64,000 nucleotides of DNA from positions 1 through 64,000 of the forward strand of contig DAOUHB010000256.1 of NCBI GenBank assembly GCA_034428935.1, written 5' to 3'. Of this stretch, positions 40,692 to 49,771 are shown in pieces (within the stretch, counting starts at the first letter, position 1; each line of letters begins with the position of its first letter). Source of the DNA: JAAYZQ01 sp034428935 (lineage in GTDB: Bacteria; Chloroflexota; Anaerolineae; JAAYZQ01). Both the position numbers and the translations under genes were made by a program. The notes beneath the pieces are model-generated. The model was not told the origin of the DNA, searched no databases, and was given only the letters and a program-made list of their open reading frames with translations.

Positions 40692-43357
40692 CGTGCCTCC
40701 TCGATGTTCGACGATGATATTCCCCTCGCTCCTTCGCCGGTGGCGGGCAGGGCAAAGTCAAAGGCGGTGCCCCCGACCTCGGGCGGAGGGCCCCCCGCCC
40801 AGATCTCGCCTCCCAGCCTCTCCACCAATTGCCGGGCAATGGCCATCTGGGCGTCTGTCATCCACGGGTTGGCCTCGGCGATGGCCGATCCCTCCCCCGG
40901 CACGACGCCGACACTGATGCGCACTGCGCTCGGCAAGGTGGCGATGAACAGCCGGATCTGCCCCTCGGCAGTGAACTTGACGGCGTTTGCCAGCAACGCG
41001 AGGATGAGGCGCCGGACCAGGCGGCCGTCGGTGGTCATGCGGGGCAGGTCACCCGGTACCTGGTGCCAGAGGCGGACAGGCTTGCCCCGGGCGAGGGCCC
41101 GGGCAGTCGCCACGACCCCCTCGACAATCTCGGCCAGGTCCACCTGGCCTTCGTTCAGCGCCGGCACCTGGCCCTCGTCCTCGCCGGGCGAGGACATGCC
41201 ATCGGCGGCAAAGTGGGCGATGTCCCACTGCGACAGCTCCAACAGGTCGTCGATGAGACCCAGGAGCTGGCGGCCGCCCTCGTGGATGGTCGCCAGGTCG
41301 TTGCGCTGCACCTCGTTGAGGGGGCCATCCAGCCCCTTGAGCATCACGCGCGAAAAGCCGATGATCGAGTTGAGGGGCGTGCGCAGGGCATGGGACATGT
41401 TGGTCAGGAACCGGCTCTGGATGCGATCCAGCTCCCGCAGGTGCCGGACGGTCTCGTGTTCCAGGGCATAGGCCGAGGCGTTTTCGATGGCGATGGCGAT
41501 CTGATCGGCCAGGGAGCGATAGATGACCCGATCGGCCTCGCCAAAGGCGGAGGCGCTGCCGGCCGTGACGTGCAGCACGCCCAGGGTGCGGCCGCACACC
41601 TGCAACAGAACCGCCATCTCGGGCCTACTCGCCGGCGGCGAGCACGGTGTGCCGCCCGGCGGCACCGGTTCCGCGGCCGGCTCCGGCCCCCTGGCCCCGG
41701 CCAGGGCCGCCTGGACAATCGCCGGCAGCGAGGCGGCGGGAGCGCCACGAAGGGAGCGCCGGCCGGTAACCTGCGCCTGCCAGAGGGCCAGGGGCACGTC
41801 CTGCCCCTCCACGCCCCCGCAAATCCCGTCCGGCCCGCCGCTGGCCCGGCCTGCCGCCAGGGGCAGCTCGTGGCAGAGGATATAGATGGAAGCCTGCTCC
41901 AGCTCGAAGGACCGGCCAATGAGATCCACGACGGTATCGAGGAGCGCCGGCAGATCGCGGATAGAGGTCGCCACGCGGGCAACCTCGGCACTGATGGCCA
42001 ACTGCCTGGCGTGGTGGCGGGCCTGCTCGTTGGCGGCGGCCAACTGGGCAGTACGCTCGGCGACCCTAGCCTCGAGATTGGCATACAGGATCTGGAGCTC
42101 GGCGGCCATGCGGTTAAAGGCGCCGGCCAGAACGCCGATCTCGTCCCGGCGCGTGACCGTCACCCTGTGGCTCAGGTCGCCCCTGGCCATCCAGGAAGCG
42201 GTGGCCGTGAGCTGCACGATGGGCCGCGTGATGCGGCGGGTCACGACGGCGGCGATGGCGGCTGTCAGGAGGGCGACGGCCAGGGTCGCACCGACGATGA
42301 GAGCCGTCAGCGCCTCGCCGCCCGAAAGAAACCGGGCCTGCTCCTGCTCGGCCAGGATGCCTACCTGCAGCCCCGGGACCCAGCGATAGGCCCCAAAGAC
42401 CGGCACGCCCTGGAGATCCTGGTAGGCACCGGTGCCGCTCGCCCTTTTCAGAAGGGCCTGCACACCGGCGGCCTCTACTGCGCTGCCCGCTCCGGCCGCG
42501 ATCTCGACCAGCTCTCCCGGCGCCCCCTGGGTGCCAGGCGCGGCCTGGTCATGGCCCGAAGCGTCGACGACGAGTCCCTCGGCGGTGACGAGGTAGACGT
42601 GGAGGCCCTCCACGGCCAGGGCCGGGGCGGCGACGACATCCCTTAGCGTCTCCCAGCCCAACAGCCCGACGAGGAGCTTGCCGTTCCAGGGATAGCGGAC
42701 GGCCGCGCCCACGGGCGCCGCCTGAGGTACTTCCTGTCCCAGGGGCAGCGCGGCGGGCGGAGTGACCAGCAGCCCCGGGCCGTGAAGGAGATGCGCGTCG
42801 AGCCTGGTGCCGCGCTCGACCCCATCGGCGGCGGGCGCTGCCGCCAACACCTCGCCGCCGGCAGCGTCCACGAGGACGAGGCCGCTGTAGGCCGGCTGGA
42901 GGGCGCGCAACTGGGCCTCCAGTTCGGCCTGCACCGCGGCCGGGTCGGTTCGCTCCAGGCTGGCGGCGACCAGGGCCAGGTCTCGCCGGCTGGCGTCGAT
43001 CCAGTCTACCAGGTGCGCCTCCTGGAAGGCGGCGACGGTCTCCAGCGAGGCGAGGAGTCGCTGCTGGATGTCCCGCTGAACGTGGTGATAGGTGACGAGG
43101 GCCAGAAAACTCAGGGGGACGATGGCCAGCAGCAGGAAGGCGATGAGCAGCGTCTTGCCCAGCCCGCCCCGCATGTGCAGGCTCGAAAGGGAGGGCGACA
43201 GAGGCTGGGAAGGCGAGCCCGCCGGCGCCGGGCTCGCGGGTGCGGGCGCCGGTCGTGGCTGGGAAGCGCCGGCCTCCTGGTCGCCCGTAATCCACAGGCC
43301 ACCGCGACCGATGCAAGGAGTCGGTGCAGCCAGGCTATCGGCGGCTCTGTGTGCCAT
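40688..43357 (-). CDS. dCache-HAMP-GAF-HisKA histidine kinase with degenerate ATPase domain
   Basis: An 889-residue transmembrane protein. After a Pro/Ala-rich cytoplasmic N-terminus, a helix (KTLLIAFLLLAIVPLSFLAL), a dCache domain (ending FGAYRWVPGLQVGILAEQ), a second helix, HAMP, and one GAF with long insertions. His656 lies in a normal H-box, NMSHALRTPLN. The HATPase_c keeps the N-box (LLANAVKFT, Asn791), but the G1 aspartate motif is replaced by SVGVVPGEGS and the G2 glycines by MTDAQMAIARQL. It may therefore not bind ATP and might only accept or relay phosphate, or dimerise with the intact kinase. The ATG at 43357 is chosen after AGGGG; it is seven bases past the preceding stop. Confidence 0.85.
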   Translation of the reverse strand: MAHRAADSLAAPTPCIGRGGLWITGDQEAGASQPRPAPAPASPAPAGSPSQPLSPSLSSLHMRGGLGKTLLIAFLLLAIVPLSFLALVTYHHVQRDIQQRLLASLETVAAFQEAHLVDWIDASRRDLALVAASLERTDPAAVQAELEAQLRALQPAYSGLVLVDAAGGEVLAAAPAADGVERGTRLDAHLLHGPGLLVTPPAALPLGQEVPQAAPVGAAVRYPWNGKLLVGLLGWETLRDVVAAPALAVEGLHVYLVTAEGLVVDASGHDQAAPGTQGAPGELVEIAAGAGSAVEAAGVQALLKRASGTGAYQDLQGVPVFGAYRWVPGLQVGILAEQEQARFLSGGEALTALIVGATLAVALLTAAIAAVVTRRITRPIVQLTATASWMARGDLSHRVTVTRRDEIGVLAGAFNRMAAELQILYANLEARVAERTAQLAAANEQARHHARQLAISAEVARVATSIRDLPALLDTVVDLIGRSFELEQASIYILCHELPLAAGRASGGPDGICGGVEGQDVPLALWQAQVTGRRSLRGAPAASLPAIVQAALAGARGPEPAAEPVPPGGTPCSPPASRPEMAVLLQVCGRTLGVLHVTAGSASAFGEADRVIYRSLADQIAIAIENASAYALEHETVRHLRELDRIQSRFLTNMSHALRTPLNSIIGFSRVMLKGLDGPLNEVQRNDLATIHEGGRQLLGLIDDLLELSQWDIAHFAADGMSSPGEDEGQVPALNEGQVDLAEIVEGVVATARALARGKPVRLWHQVPGDLPRMTTDGRLVRRLILALLANAVKFTAEGQIRLFIATLPSAVRISVGVVPGEGSAIAEANPWMTDAQMAIARQLVERLGGEIWAGGPPPEVGGTAFDFALPATGEGARGISSSNIEEAR

Positions 43358-43364
43358 AAAACCC

Positions 43365-43778
43365 CTAACCCAGGTCCCAGACCGCTTCTCCATCCAGGAT
43401 GCGCCGAATCTGGTCGGGGAAGAGATCGACATTGAGGGGTTTGGCCAGGAAGCCGTCAAACCCGGCTGACCTGGCCTTGGCGAGGTTGGAGCTGCTGATG
43501 TCGGCTGTAACGGCGACGATGCGCGTCCCCTGGAAACGGTCATCCTCGCGAAGACGCGCCAGAACCTGATAGCCATCCTCCTCGGGAAGGTGGATGTCCA
43601 ACAAGATAAGGTCGACGTGGGGCATGGTGTCCTGGGCAAACTCCAGGATCTGCCATCCCGACCGCCGCCACTCTGTCTGCTTGACGCCCATGAATGACAG
43701 AAGCCGCGCCAGCAGGGCATAGTTGCGGACATTGTCCTCGACGATCAGAACGCACAACTCAGAGAGATCGCGCGGCAT
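43365..43778 (-). CDS. Stand-alone receiver-domain protein (CheY/DivK-like)
   Basis: A 137-residue protein that is only a receiver domain: acidic pair in LIVEDNVRNYALL, phosphoacceptor Asp in LILLDIHLPEEDGY, Thr in IVAVTADISSS and Lys in GFLAKPLN. With no output domain, it can only relay phosphate or act by protein contact. Second gene of the long operon, seven bases before the degenerate kinase gene and 77 bp after another receiver gene. It resembles the final receiver modules of hybrid kinases. Confidence 0.92.
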   Translation of the reverse strand: MPRDLSELCVLIVEDNVRNYALLARLLSFMGVKQTEWRRSGWQILEFAQDTMPHVDLILLDIHLPEEDGYQVLARLREDDRFQGTRIVAVTADISSSNLAKARSAGFDGFLAKPLNVDLFPDQIRRILDGEAVWDLG

Positions 43779-43855
43779 GGCGTTGCCTTACTTTTCCCGG
43801 TCCCATCGTGGGGACCATTTGGCATTGGCCGGCCGGCCACCCGACGGGCGGGCGG

Positions 43856-44260
43856 TCACGCTCCGGCAGTCCGGGGCCCTCGGCGCAAGAAACCAGCCAC
43901 CTGCTCGGGCAAGAGATCGACGTCCAGTGGCTTTTGAATATAGCCGCAACAGCCGGCCTCCAACGACCTTTCCCGATCGCCCTTCATGACGTTGGCCGTG
44001 AGGGCTACGATGGGAACGTCCGCCACTCCTTCCTGGCAGCGGAGTTGTGACGCGACGCTGTAGCCATCCATGTCGGGCATGCTGATGTCCACGAGGATCA
44101 GGTCTGGGTGCTGCTGGCAGGCGATCTCCAGGCCCCGGGGCCCATTCTCGGCCAGAAGAACGCGGTACCCCTCGGCCTCCAGGATGCGCTGGACGAGGAT
44201 GCGGTTTGCCAGATCGTCCTCAATGTACAGTACCGTTGGTGAACCGCTATGCTCACACAT
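43856..44260 (-). CDS. Stand-alone receiver-domain protein (CheY/DivK-like), first gene of the operon
   Basis: A 134-residue single receiver domain: LYIEDDLANRILVQRIL at the N-terminus, phosphoacceptor Asp in LILVDISMPDMDGY, Thr in IVALTANVMKGD and Lys in GYIQKPLDVDL. The ATG at 44260 gives a protein of normal receiver size; the frame is open further upstream but that would run through the promoter at 44350-44322. It heads the operon and has no DNA-binding domain, so it is a phosphate sink, relay or protein-interaction output. Confidence 0.92.
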   Translation of the reverse strand: MCEHSGSPTVLYIEDDLANRILVQRILEAEGYRVLLAENGPRGLEIACQQHPDLILVDISMPDMDGYSVASQLRCQEGVADVPIVALTANVMKGDRERSLEAGCCGYIQKPLDVDLLPEQVAGFLRRGPRTAGA

Positions 44261-44321
44261 TTCGACACGTGTCTTTCTTCTACGGGAGCACGAACAGCCC
44301 CCCGGGTCTCGGGTGGGACTC

Positions 44322-44350
44322 ATTATAGCAGAAAAGATCACACTTGTCCA
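44322..44350 (-). promoter_or_regulatory. Promoter of the 15-gene receptor operon
   Basis: Minus strand: TGGACA (44350-44345), 17-bp spacer, TATAAT (44327-44322), giving a leader of about 55 nt. I see no terminator or comparable promoter between here and 13635, though I have not scanned every coding stretch for internal promoters. Confidence 0.75.
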
Positions 44351-44442
44351 TAGGACCATAGTCATATTGAACTCACCCAAAAGGACTAGACCGAGATTAA
44401 TCCTTGACGCCGCACGCCCCGATGCCAACCCCGGCCGAGGAT

Positions 44443-44471
44443 TTGCCGTCTCCTTCAGGCGCTCTTATAAT
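44443..44471 (+). promoter_or_regulatory. Promoter of the S9 peptidase gene
   Basis: TTGCCG (44443-44448), 17-bp spacer, TATAAT (44466-44471), 31 bases before the ATG. It is divergent from the receptor-operon promoter. Confidence 0.75.
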
Positions 44472-44501
44472 GTTCCTCGCACGTCAACGGGGAGGGTACG
44501 G

Positions 44502-46541
44502 ATGAGCAAGACACGCATTACGGCCGAGGATCTCTACAACATCAGCATGGTATCGGACCCGCAGTTCAGCCCCGATGGCCGGCGGCTGGCCTACGTCCAC
44601 ACGCGCATCGACAGGCCAAGCAACGGCTACAAGAGCGCCATCTGGCTGGCTTCCCTCGACGGGGAGCGGCTCCGGCAGTTTACGGCCGGCGACAAACGAG
44701 ACACTGCCCCGCGCTGGTCGCCCGACGGACGTTGGCTGGCCTTTGTCTCCAACCGGGGCGACGACAAGGCCGGGGCGCAGATTTACGTGATGGCCACCGA
44801 CGGGGGAGAGGCGCACCGCCTGACCGACCTGGAGAACGGCGCAGGCGAGCCCAGGTGGTCGCCCGACGGCAGCCGCATCGCCTTTACCTCCCGCGTCGAC
44901 GCCGAGGAAAAGGCCGGGGAGGCGGAGAACGAGAACGAGACGCCAGCCGACCCCGAGGAGGCGGAGCGGCGCGCCCGGGAAAAGGAAAAGCGGGAGAAGG
45001 AGAGGAGCGATCCGCGGGTCATCGACCGCTTTGCCTATCGCGCCGAGACGAGCTATTTTGACGGCCGCACCAGCCACCTCTACGTCCTGGACGTGGACCC
45101 AGGGACGGGGCGGGCGGCGGGCAAGCCGCGGCGCGTGACCGACGTGGAACGCGACTACCGGGACCCCCGCTGGCTGCCCGACGGCAGCGCCTTGCTGGCC
45201 GTGGCGGGACGCAAACCGGGGGAGGACGACATATTCTATCACTCGGACCTGGTGCGCGTGCCCCTCGACGGCGGGCCCGAGGAGCTGCTGACCGGGCCGG
45301 AGACGGAAGACGCCAGCCCGCGTCCCTCGCCCGACGGGCGGTGGATCGCCCACCAGAGCCTGCCCGTGCCCGAGCTGTCGGCGGCCAACGTGGAGATCAA
45401 GCTCATCCCGGCCGGGGACGAGGGCGGGGAGCCTCGCGTCCTGACCGGCGCGCTGGACGCCCACGCCGACGACCTCGCCTGGAGCCCCGACAGCCAGAGC
45501 GTCTGCTTTCTGGCCGGCCGCAAGGGGCGCTACGAGCTGTGCCGCGTGGGCATCGACGGCGGGCCGGTGGAGACGCTTCTGTCGGCCGAGCGCGAGATCC
45601 TGGCCTACGACCTCTCTCCCGACGGCTTCCAGGCCGGCTTTGTGGCGAGTACCGACCGGGCCCCCTGGGACCTGTACGTGGCCGCCCTCGACGGCTCGCG
45701 GGAGGAACGCCTGACCGACGTCAACGGCGACTGGCTGGCGGACAGGGTCCTGGCCGAGGTCGAGGACCTGTGGTTCGAGAGCACCGACGGCACGCGCATC
45801 CAGGGCTGGATCGTCAAGCCGCCCGACGCGGGGCCGGGCCCGGCGCCCCTGGTGCTGTCCGTCCACGGCGGGCCCCACGTGATGTGGAGCCGCCACGAGG
45901 CGAGCATGTGGCACGAGTGGCAAGTCCTGGCCGCCCGCGGCTACCTGGTCCTGGCCTGCAACCCTCGCGGCTCGGACGGCTACGGACGCGACTTTCGCGC
46001 ATCCCTCATCCACCATTGGGGTGAGGCCGACCTGGGCGACCTCATGTCGGGCGTCGACCAGGTGGTGGCCCGGGGCCTGGCCGATCCGGAGGGGCGGTTC
46101 ATCACCGGCGGCTCCTACGGCGGCTTTATGACGGCCTGGGTCATCGGCCACGATCAGCGCTTCAGGGCGGCCGTGGCACAGCGCGGCGTCTACGACCTCA
46201 TCAGCTTTTACAGCACCAGCGACATCCCGCTCCTCACCGAGTGGGAGTTTGACGCCAATCCGTGGGAGCACACCGAGCTGTTGTGGCGTTATTCGCCCCT
46301 GGCCTACGTGGAGAACATCCACACGCCGTTGTTGTTGATCCATTCCGAGAACGACTTCCGGGCGCCCATCCCCGCCGCCGAGGGCCTCTTTGTGGCCCTC
46401 CGCCGGCTCAAGCGCGAGGTGGAGATGGTGCGCTATCCCCGCGACGGCCACGAGCTGTCGCGCAGCGGAGAGCCCAAGCACCGGGTGGACCGGCTGGAAC
46501 GCATTGCCGGCTGGTTCGATCGACACCTGGAACGGGATTGA
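44502..46541 (+). CDS. S9 family (acylaminoacyl/prolyl oligopeptidase-type) serine peptidase
   Basis: Cytoplasmic oligopeptidase. The first about 420 residues form a beta-propeller of WD40/PD40-like blades (repeats of PxWSPDGxxLAF) with a charged Glu/Lys/Arg insertion at about 140-170. The alpha/beta-hydrolase domain carries the triad Ser538 (GGSYGGF), Asp618 (HSENDFRAP) and His650 (RDGHELS). The length of 679 residues is typical of S9C enzymes. No signal peptide is seen. The ATG at 44502 follows GGGAGGG and a clear promoter. The ABC ATPase gene starts nine bases after the stop, so they are co-transcribed. Confidence 0.93.
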   Translation: MSKTRITAEDLYNISMVSDPQFSPDGRRLAYVHTRIDRPSNGYKSAIWLASLDGERLRQFTAGDKRDTAPRWSPDGRWLAFVSNRGDDKAGAQIYVMATDGGEAHRLTDLENGAGEPRWSPDGSRIAFTSRVDAEEKAGEAENENETPADPEEAERRAREKEKREKERSDPRVIDRFAYRAETSYFDGRTSHLYVLDVDPGTGRAAGKPRRVTDVERDYRDPRWLPDGSALLAVAGRKPGEDDIFYHSDLVRVPLDGGPEELLTGPETEDASPRPSPDGRWIAHQSLPVPELSAANVEIKLIPAGDEGGEPRVLTGALDAHADDLAWSPDSQSVCFLAGRKGRYELCRVGIDGGPVETLLSAEREILAYDLSPDGFQAGFVASTDRAPWDLYVAALDGSREERLTDVNGDWLADRVLAEVEDLWFESTDGTRIQGWIVKPPDAGPGPAPLVLSVHGGPHVMWSRHEASMWHEWQVLAARGYLVLACNPRGSDGYGRDFRASLIHHWGEADLGDLMSGVDQVVARGLADPEGRFITGGSYGGFMTAWVIGHDQRFRAAVAQRGVYDLISFYSTSDIPLLTEWEFDANPWEHTELLWRYSPLAYVENIHTPLLLIHSENDFRAPIPAAEGLFVALRRLKREVEMVRYPRDGHELSRSGEPKHRVDRLERIAGWFDRHLERD

Positions 46542-46549
46542 CCGGGACC

Positions 46550-47602
46550 ATGAGCAAGGAGTTGGCCATTCGAACCGAAGCCCTGGGCCGCGTCTACAAG
46601 CTCAAACCCAACCGCCAGGAGAAAAAGGAAGCGAGGAAGAACGGCCAGGAAGCGCCGGGGACCAAGGAGCTGGTCGCCCTCGACGACGTGACCCTCCAGG
46701 TGAACACCGGCGAGATCTTGGGCTTGCTGGGGCCCAACGGCGCCGGCAAGACGACCCTCATCAAGATCCTGGCGACGCTGCTCTCGCCCAGCAGCGGCAA
46801 GGCCTGGGTCAGCGGCCTGGACGTGGAAACAGAGGCCGCCGAGATCCGGCGGCGCATCAACATGGTGGCCGGCGGCGAAACGTCGGGCTATGGACTGCTG
46901 ACCGTTCGCGAGAACCTGTGGATGTTTGCCCAGTTCTACGGCCTGACCCACAAGGTCACCAACGAGCGCATCGAGGCGCTCCTCAAGGTCGTCAGCCTCG
47001 AGGACAAGAGGAATACCAAGATAGCGGATCTGTCCACGGGCCTGCGCCAGAAGATGAACTTTGTCCGCGGCTTTATCACCGAGCCCGAGATCATCTTCCT
47101 GGACGAGCCAACGTTGGGCCTCGACGTCAGCGCGGCCCGCGAGGTGAGAGCCTACGTCAAGGGTTGGGTGATCGACCACCCGGAGAAAACGGTGCTCCTG
47201 ACGACCCACTACATGGCCGAGGCCGACGAGCTGTGCGACCGGGTGGCGATCATCGACAAGGGCAAAATCCTGGGCTGCGACACACCCTTCAACCTGAAGC
47301 ACAGCCTGCAGCGCGACGCGGTCTTTCGCCTGCAGGTCACCTATTTGCCGGATGCGGCCGCCCTGGTGAGTGGCATCCACGGGGTGCGCCAGTGCATCCA
47401 GCGGCACCTGGACGATCACACCGAGCTGAGCATCATCCTGGAAGCGGAAGACGTGCTGGCGGCAGTGATCGCTGCGTTGAGCGCGCAGGACGCCCGCCTG
47501 CTTTCGCTGGAAAAGCGAGAGCCAACCCTGGAGGACGTCTTTGTGACCATGGTCGGCCGCGGCCTGGACCAGGATACGAGCCACGACCCCGACGCCGTAT
47601 AG
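46550..47602 (+). CDS. ABC-2-type exporter ATPase (orphan)
   Basis: A 350-residue ATP-binding subunit. Walker A is GLLGPNGAGKTTLIK, the signature is a variant (LSTGLRQKM), and Walker B is IIFLDEPTLGLD, with H-loop in TTHYMAEADE. A lysine-rich insertion (RQEKKEARKNGQE) lies in the N-terminal strand region, and a C-terminal extension of about 90 residues follows. Sub-family resemblance is to drug/polysaccharide exporters of the ABC-2 type. The expected ABC-2 permease is not adjacent: the next gene is an FHA protein. It must pair with a permease encoded elsewhere. Confidence 0.88.
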   Translation: MSKELAIRTEALGRVYKLKPNRQEKKEARKNGQEAPGTKELVALDDVTLQVNTGEILGLLGPNGAGKTTLIKILATLLSPSSGKAWVSGLDVETEAAEIRRRINMVAGGETSGYGLLTVRENLWMFAQFYGLTHKVTNERIEALLKVVSLEDKRNTKIADLSTGLRQKMNFVRGFITEPEIIFLDEPTLGLDVSAAREVRAYVKGWVIDHPEKTVLLTTHYMAEADELCDRVAIIDKGKILGCDTPFNLKHSLQRDAVFRLQVTYLPDAAALVSGIHGVRQCIQRHLDDHTELSIILEAEDVLAAVIAALSAQDARLLSLEKREPTLEDVFVTMVGRGLDQDTSHDPDAV

Positions 47603-47671
47603 GCAAAAGGGAGTTGCCCCGGTGCCATGCGCCGGCGGGCGCGTCGCACCGCAGAAAGCAAAGGAGAGGCC

Positions 47672-49666
47672 ATGACTTATCGAGACCTTTCGAGTCCGCA
47701 ACTGATCATCGAGCACACGGGCCAGGTGTTTCCCCTGGGCGTGGACGTGGTCACCATCGGGCGCGCCGACGACAACTCCATCGTACTCGCCGACCCCGAA
47801 GTTTCAGCCCACCACGCCCGCATCGTCTGGGATGACCGCCGCAGCTATTACTACATCGAAGATCTGGGCAGCGTCGAAGGGACCTACGTGAACGAGCGCC
47901 CCATCGCCGGGCCCGTCAAGCTCCATCACGGCGACGTCATTCGCGTGGGCAACACGGTCATGGGCCTGAGCTGGCAGACCAGCTACGTGCCGCCCATCGA
48001 GGAGGAAGAGGGGCGCCGGCCCTTCCCCTTTGTGGCAGGCATCGTCGCCGCCATCCTGGCCGTCGTCACCCTCGCCTGCCTCGTCCTGCTGGCCGTGCTG
48101 TTCCTCAGCCGGGACCGGGGCGTGCCCGACGTCACCATCCAGTCGCCGGCCAACAACAGCCGTGTCGTCGCCGGCACGACCGTCATCCTCCAGGCCACCG
48201 CCAGCGGCGCCCGCGACATCACCCTCCTGGAGCTGAGTGTCGACGGCGTCCTGGTGGCCAACACGACCAGCCCCGGCCCGGGGGGCAGCTCGCTGCTGAC
48301 GGTCACCCGGTCCTGGTCCTTTGACCGGCCGGGGCAGCACAAGGTGTCGGCCGAAGCGTTCACGACGGAAGGCAAGGTCAGCGATCCGGCGACGGTGAAC
48401 CTGACCGTCATTGCCACAGCGGAAGACACGCCGACGGCAGAGCCCACGGCCACCGCGAGCCCCACGCCCACCATCGAGGCATCGGCCACCCCGACGCCCA
48501 CCCTGGAGCCGACGGTCACGGCCACGCTGCCGCCGCCACCCCAGGTCGAGTACTTCCAGGCCAACCCGGCCTCGATCTATCAGGGCGAATGCACCGTCCT
48601 CCAGTGGGGCAACGTGAGCAACTGGACCGACGTCAACATCCAGCCGGGCATCGGCAGCGTCAACGCGCCGGGCTCGGTCGAGGTCTGCCCGCAGCAGACG
48701 ACGACCTACCTGCTGACGGCCAACGGGCCGGGCGGCAGCGGCACGGCTTCCACCACGGTCACCGTCTCCCCGCTGCAAGCCGACCTCGTGGTGGAATCGA
48801 TCTCGTTCGCGCCCGATCCGGCCGTGCAGGGCCAGGACACGGAAGTGAGCATCACCATCCGCAACCTGGGATCCGGGCAGGCCACCTCCTTCGACTGGCG
48901 GTGGCAGGCCCAGGGCGAGGGCGCCATCGATGGCCGCGTGGCCGGCCTGGGGCCGGGCGAGCGGACCGTGGTGCGGGCCAACTGGCAGCCTGCCGGCGCC
49001 AACGACTCGCTGACCACGATGGCCTCGGTGGACGTGAACGGCGAGGTGGACGAGAGCAACGAGGAGAACAACCAACTGGAGACGGCGGTGCAGGTCGTCG
49101 AGCCCCCCAGCCAGCCGCAAACCCTGCGGCTGACGAGCGAAGATCGCCTGGACGGATCGCTGCTCAACGACGGGAGCGGCGGCTCCAACCAGCCGATCCT
49201 GGTGGGCAACGGCAAGATCGAGGATTCCGTGGGCGAGATCATTGCCCGGGGCTTCATGAGCTTTAACATCGCCGACATCCCGGCCGGGGCAACCATCGAG
49301 AGCGTGGAGCTGCGCTTCTACCAGCAAGAGATCCAGGGCAGCCCCTATGCCAAGCTCGGCAACCTGGTCCTGGAGAGAGTCGACCTCGGCTCCAGCCTGG
49401 AGCCCGAGGATTTTGCCGCGCCGGCCCTGGATTCGGGCACCATCGCCCAGCAGACGTCACCCGGCGCCTGGTACGTGATCAGCGATCCGACGCTGGTGAC
49501 CTGGCTGGAAAGGGAGCTGAACGCCGGGCGGTCCAGGCTCCAACTGCGCCTGCGCTTTGACCAGGAGACGGACGGAGACGGCGAGGAGGACTATGTCTCC
49601 ATCCTGGGCGGAGGCCTGGGGAGCGGGCAGAACGCTCCCCAGTTGACCGTCGTCGTTGTTCCGTAA
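47672..49666 (+). CDS. FHA-domain membrane protein with Ig-like/CARDB and DNRLRE-like extracellular domains
   Basis: A 664-residue single-span protein. Residues about 10-105 form an FHA phosphothreonine-binding domain (VTIGRADDNSIVL, SAHHARI, GTYVNERP). One transmembrane helix follows (about 118-147). Outside are an Ig-like domain, a Thr/Pro-rich linker (TPTAEPTATASPTPT), a second Ig-like module, a CARDB domain (ADLVVESISF...DESNEENNQLETAV) and a C-terminal DNRLRE/CBM96-like beta-domain. It probably couples an intracellular Ser/Thr-kinase signal to an envelope adhesion or scaffold function; no kinase gene is in the window. AAGGAGAGG supports the ATG at 47672. Confidence 0.82.
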   Translation: MTYRDLSSPQLIIEHTGQVFPLGVDVVTIGRADDNSIVLADPEVSAHHARIVWDDRRSYYYIEDLGSVEGTYVNERPIAGPVKLHHGDVIRVGNTVMGLSWQTSYVPPIEEEEGRRPFPFVAGIVAAILAVVTLACLVLLAVLFLSRDRGVPDVTIQSPANNSRVVAGTTVILQATASGARDITLLELSVDGVLVANTTSPGPGGSSLLTVTRSWSFDRPGQHKVSAEAFTTEGKVSDPATVNLTVIATAEDTPTAEPTATASPTPTIEASATPTPTLEPTVTATLPPPPQVEYFQANPASIYQGECTVLQWGNVSNWTDVNIQPGIGSVNAPGSVEVCPQQTTTYLLTANGPGGSGTASTTVTVSPLQADLVVESISFAPDPAVQGQDTEVSITIRNLGSGQATSFDWRWQAQGEGAIDGRVAGLGPGERTVVRANWQPAGANDSLTTMASVDVNGEVDESNEENNQLETAVQVVEPPSQPQTLRLTSEDRLDGSLLNDGSGGSNQPILVGNGKIEDSVGEIIARGFMSFNIADIPAGATIESVELRFYQQEIQGSPYAKLGNLVLERVDLGSSLEPEDFAAPALDSGTIAQQTSPGAWYVISDPTLVTWLERELNAGRSRLQLRLRFDQETDGDGEEDYVSILGGGLGSGQNAPQLTVVVVP

Positions 49667-49737
49667 GCTGCGAGGGCCGCATGCCGGAAGGTGTGCGAGC
49701 CGGCCATGCGCCCCTGCAAGGCACGGACCTGGCGGAC

Positions 49738-49765
49738 TTGCGCTCCGTTCCAAACATGGTATAAT
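49738..49765 (+). promoter_or_regulatory. Promoter giving a probable leaderless mRNA
   Basis: TTGCGC (49738-49743), 16-bp spacer, TATAAT (49760-49765). The expected transcription start, six to seven bases after the -10, coincides with the ATG at 49772, and there is no Shine-Dalgarno. Confidence 0.65.
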
Positions 49766-49771
49766 GGCGCC

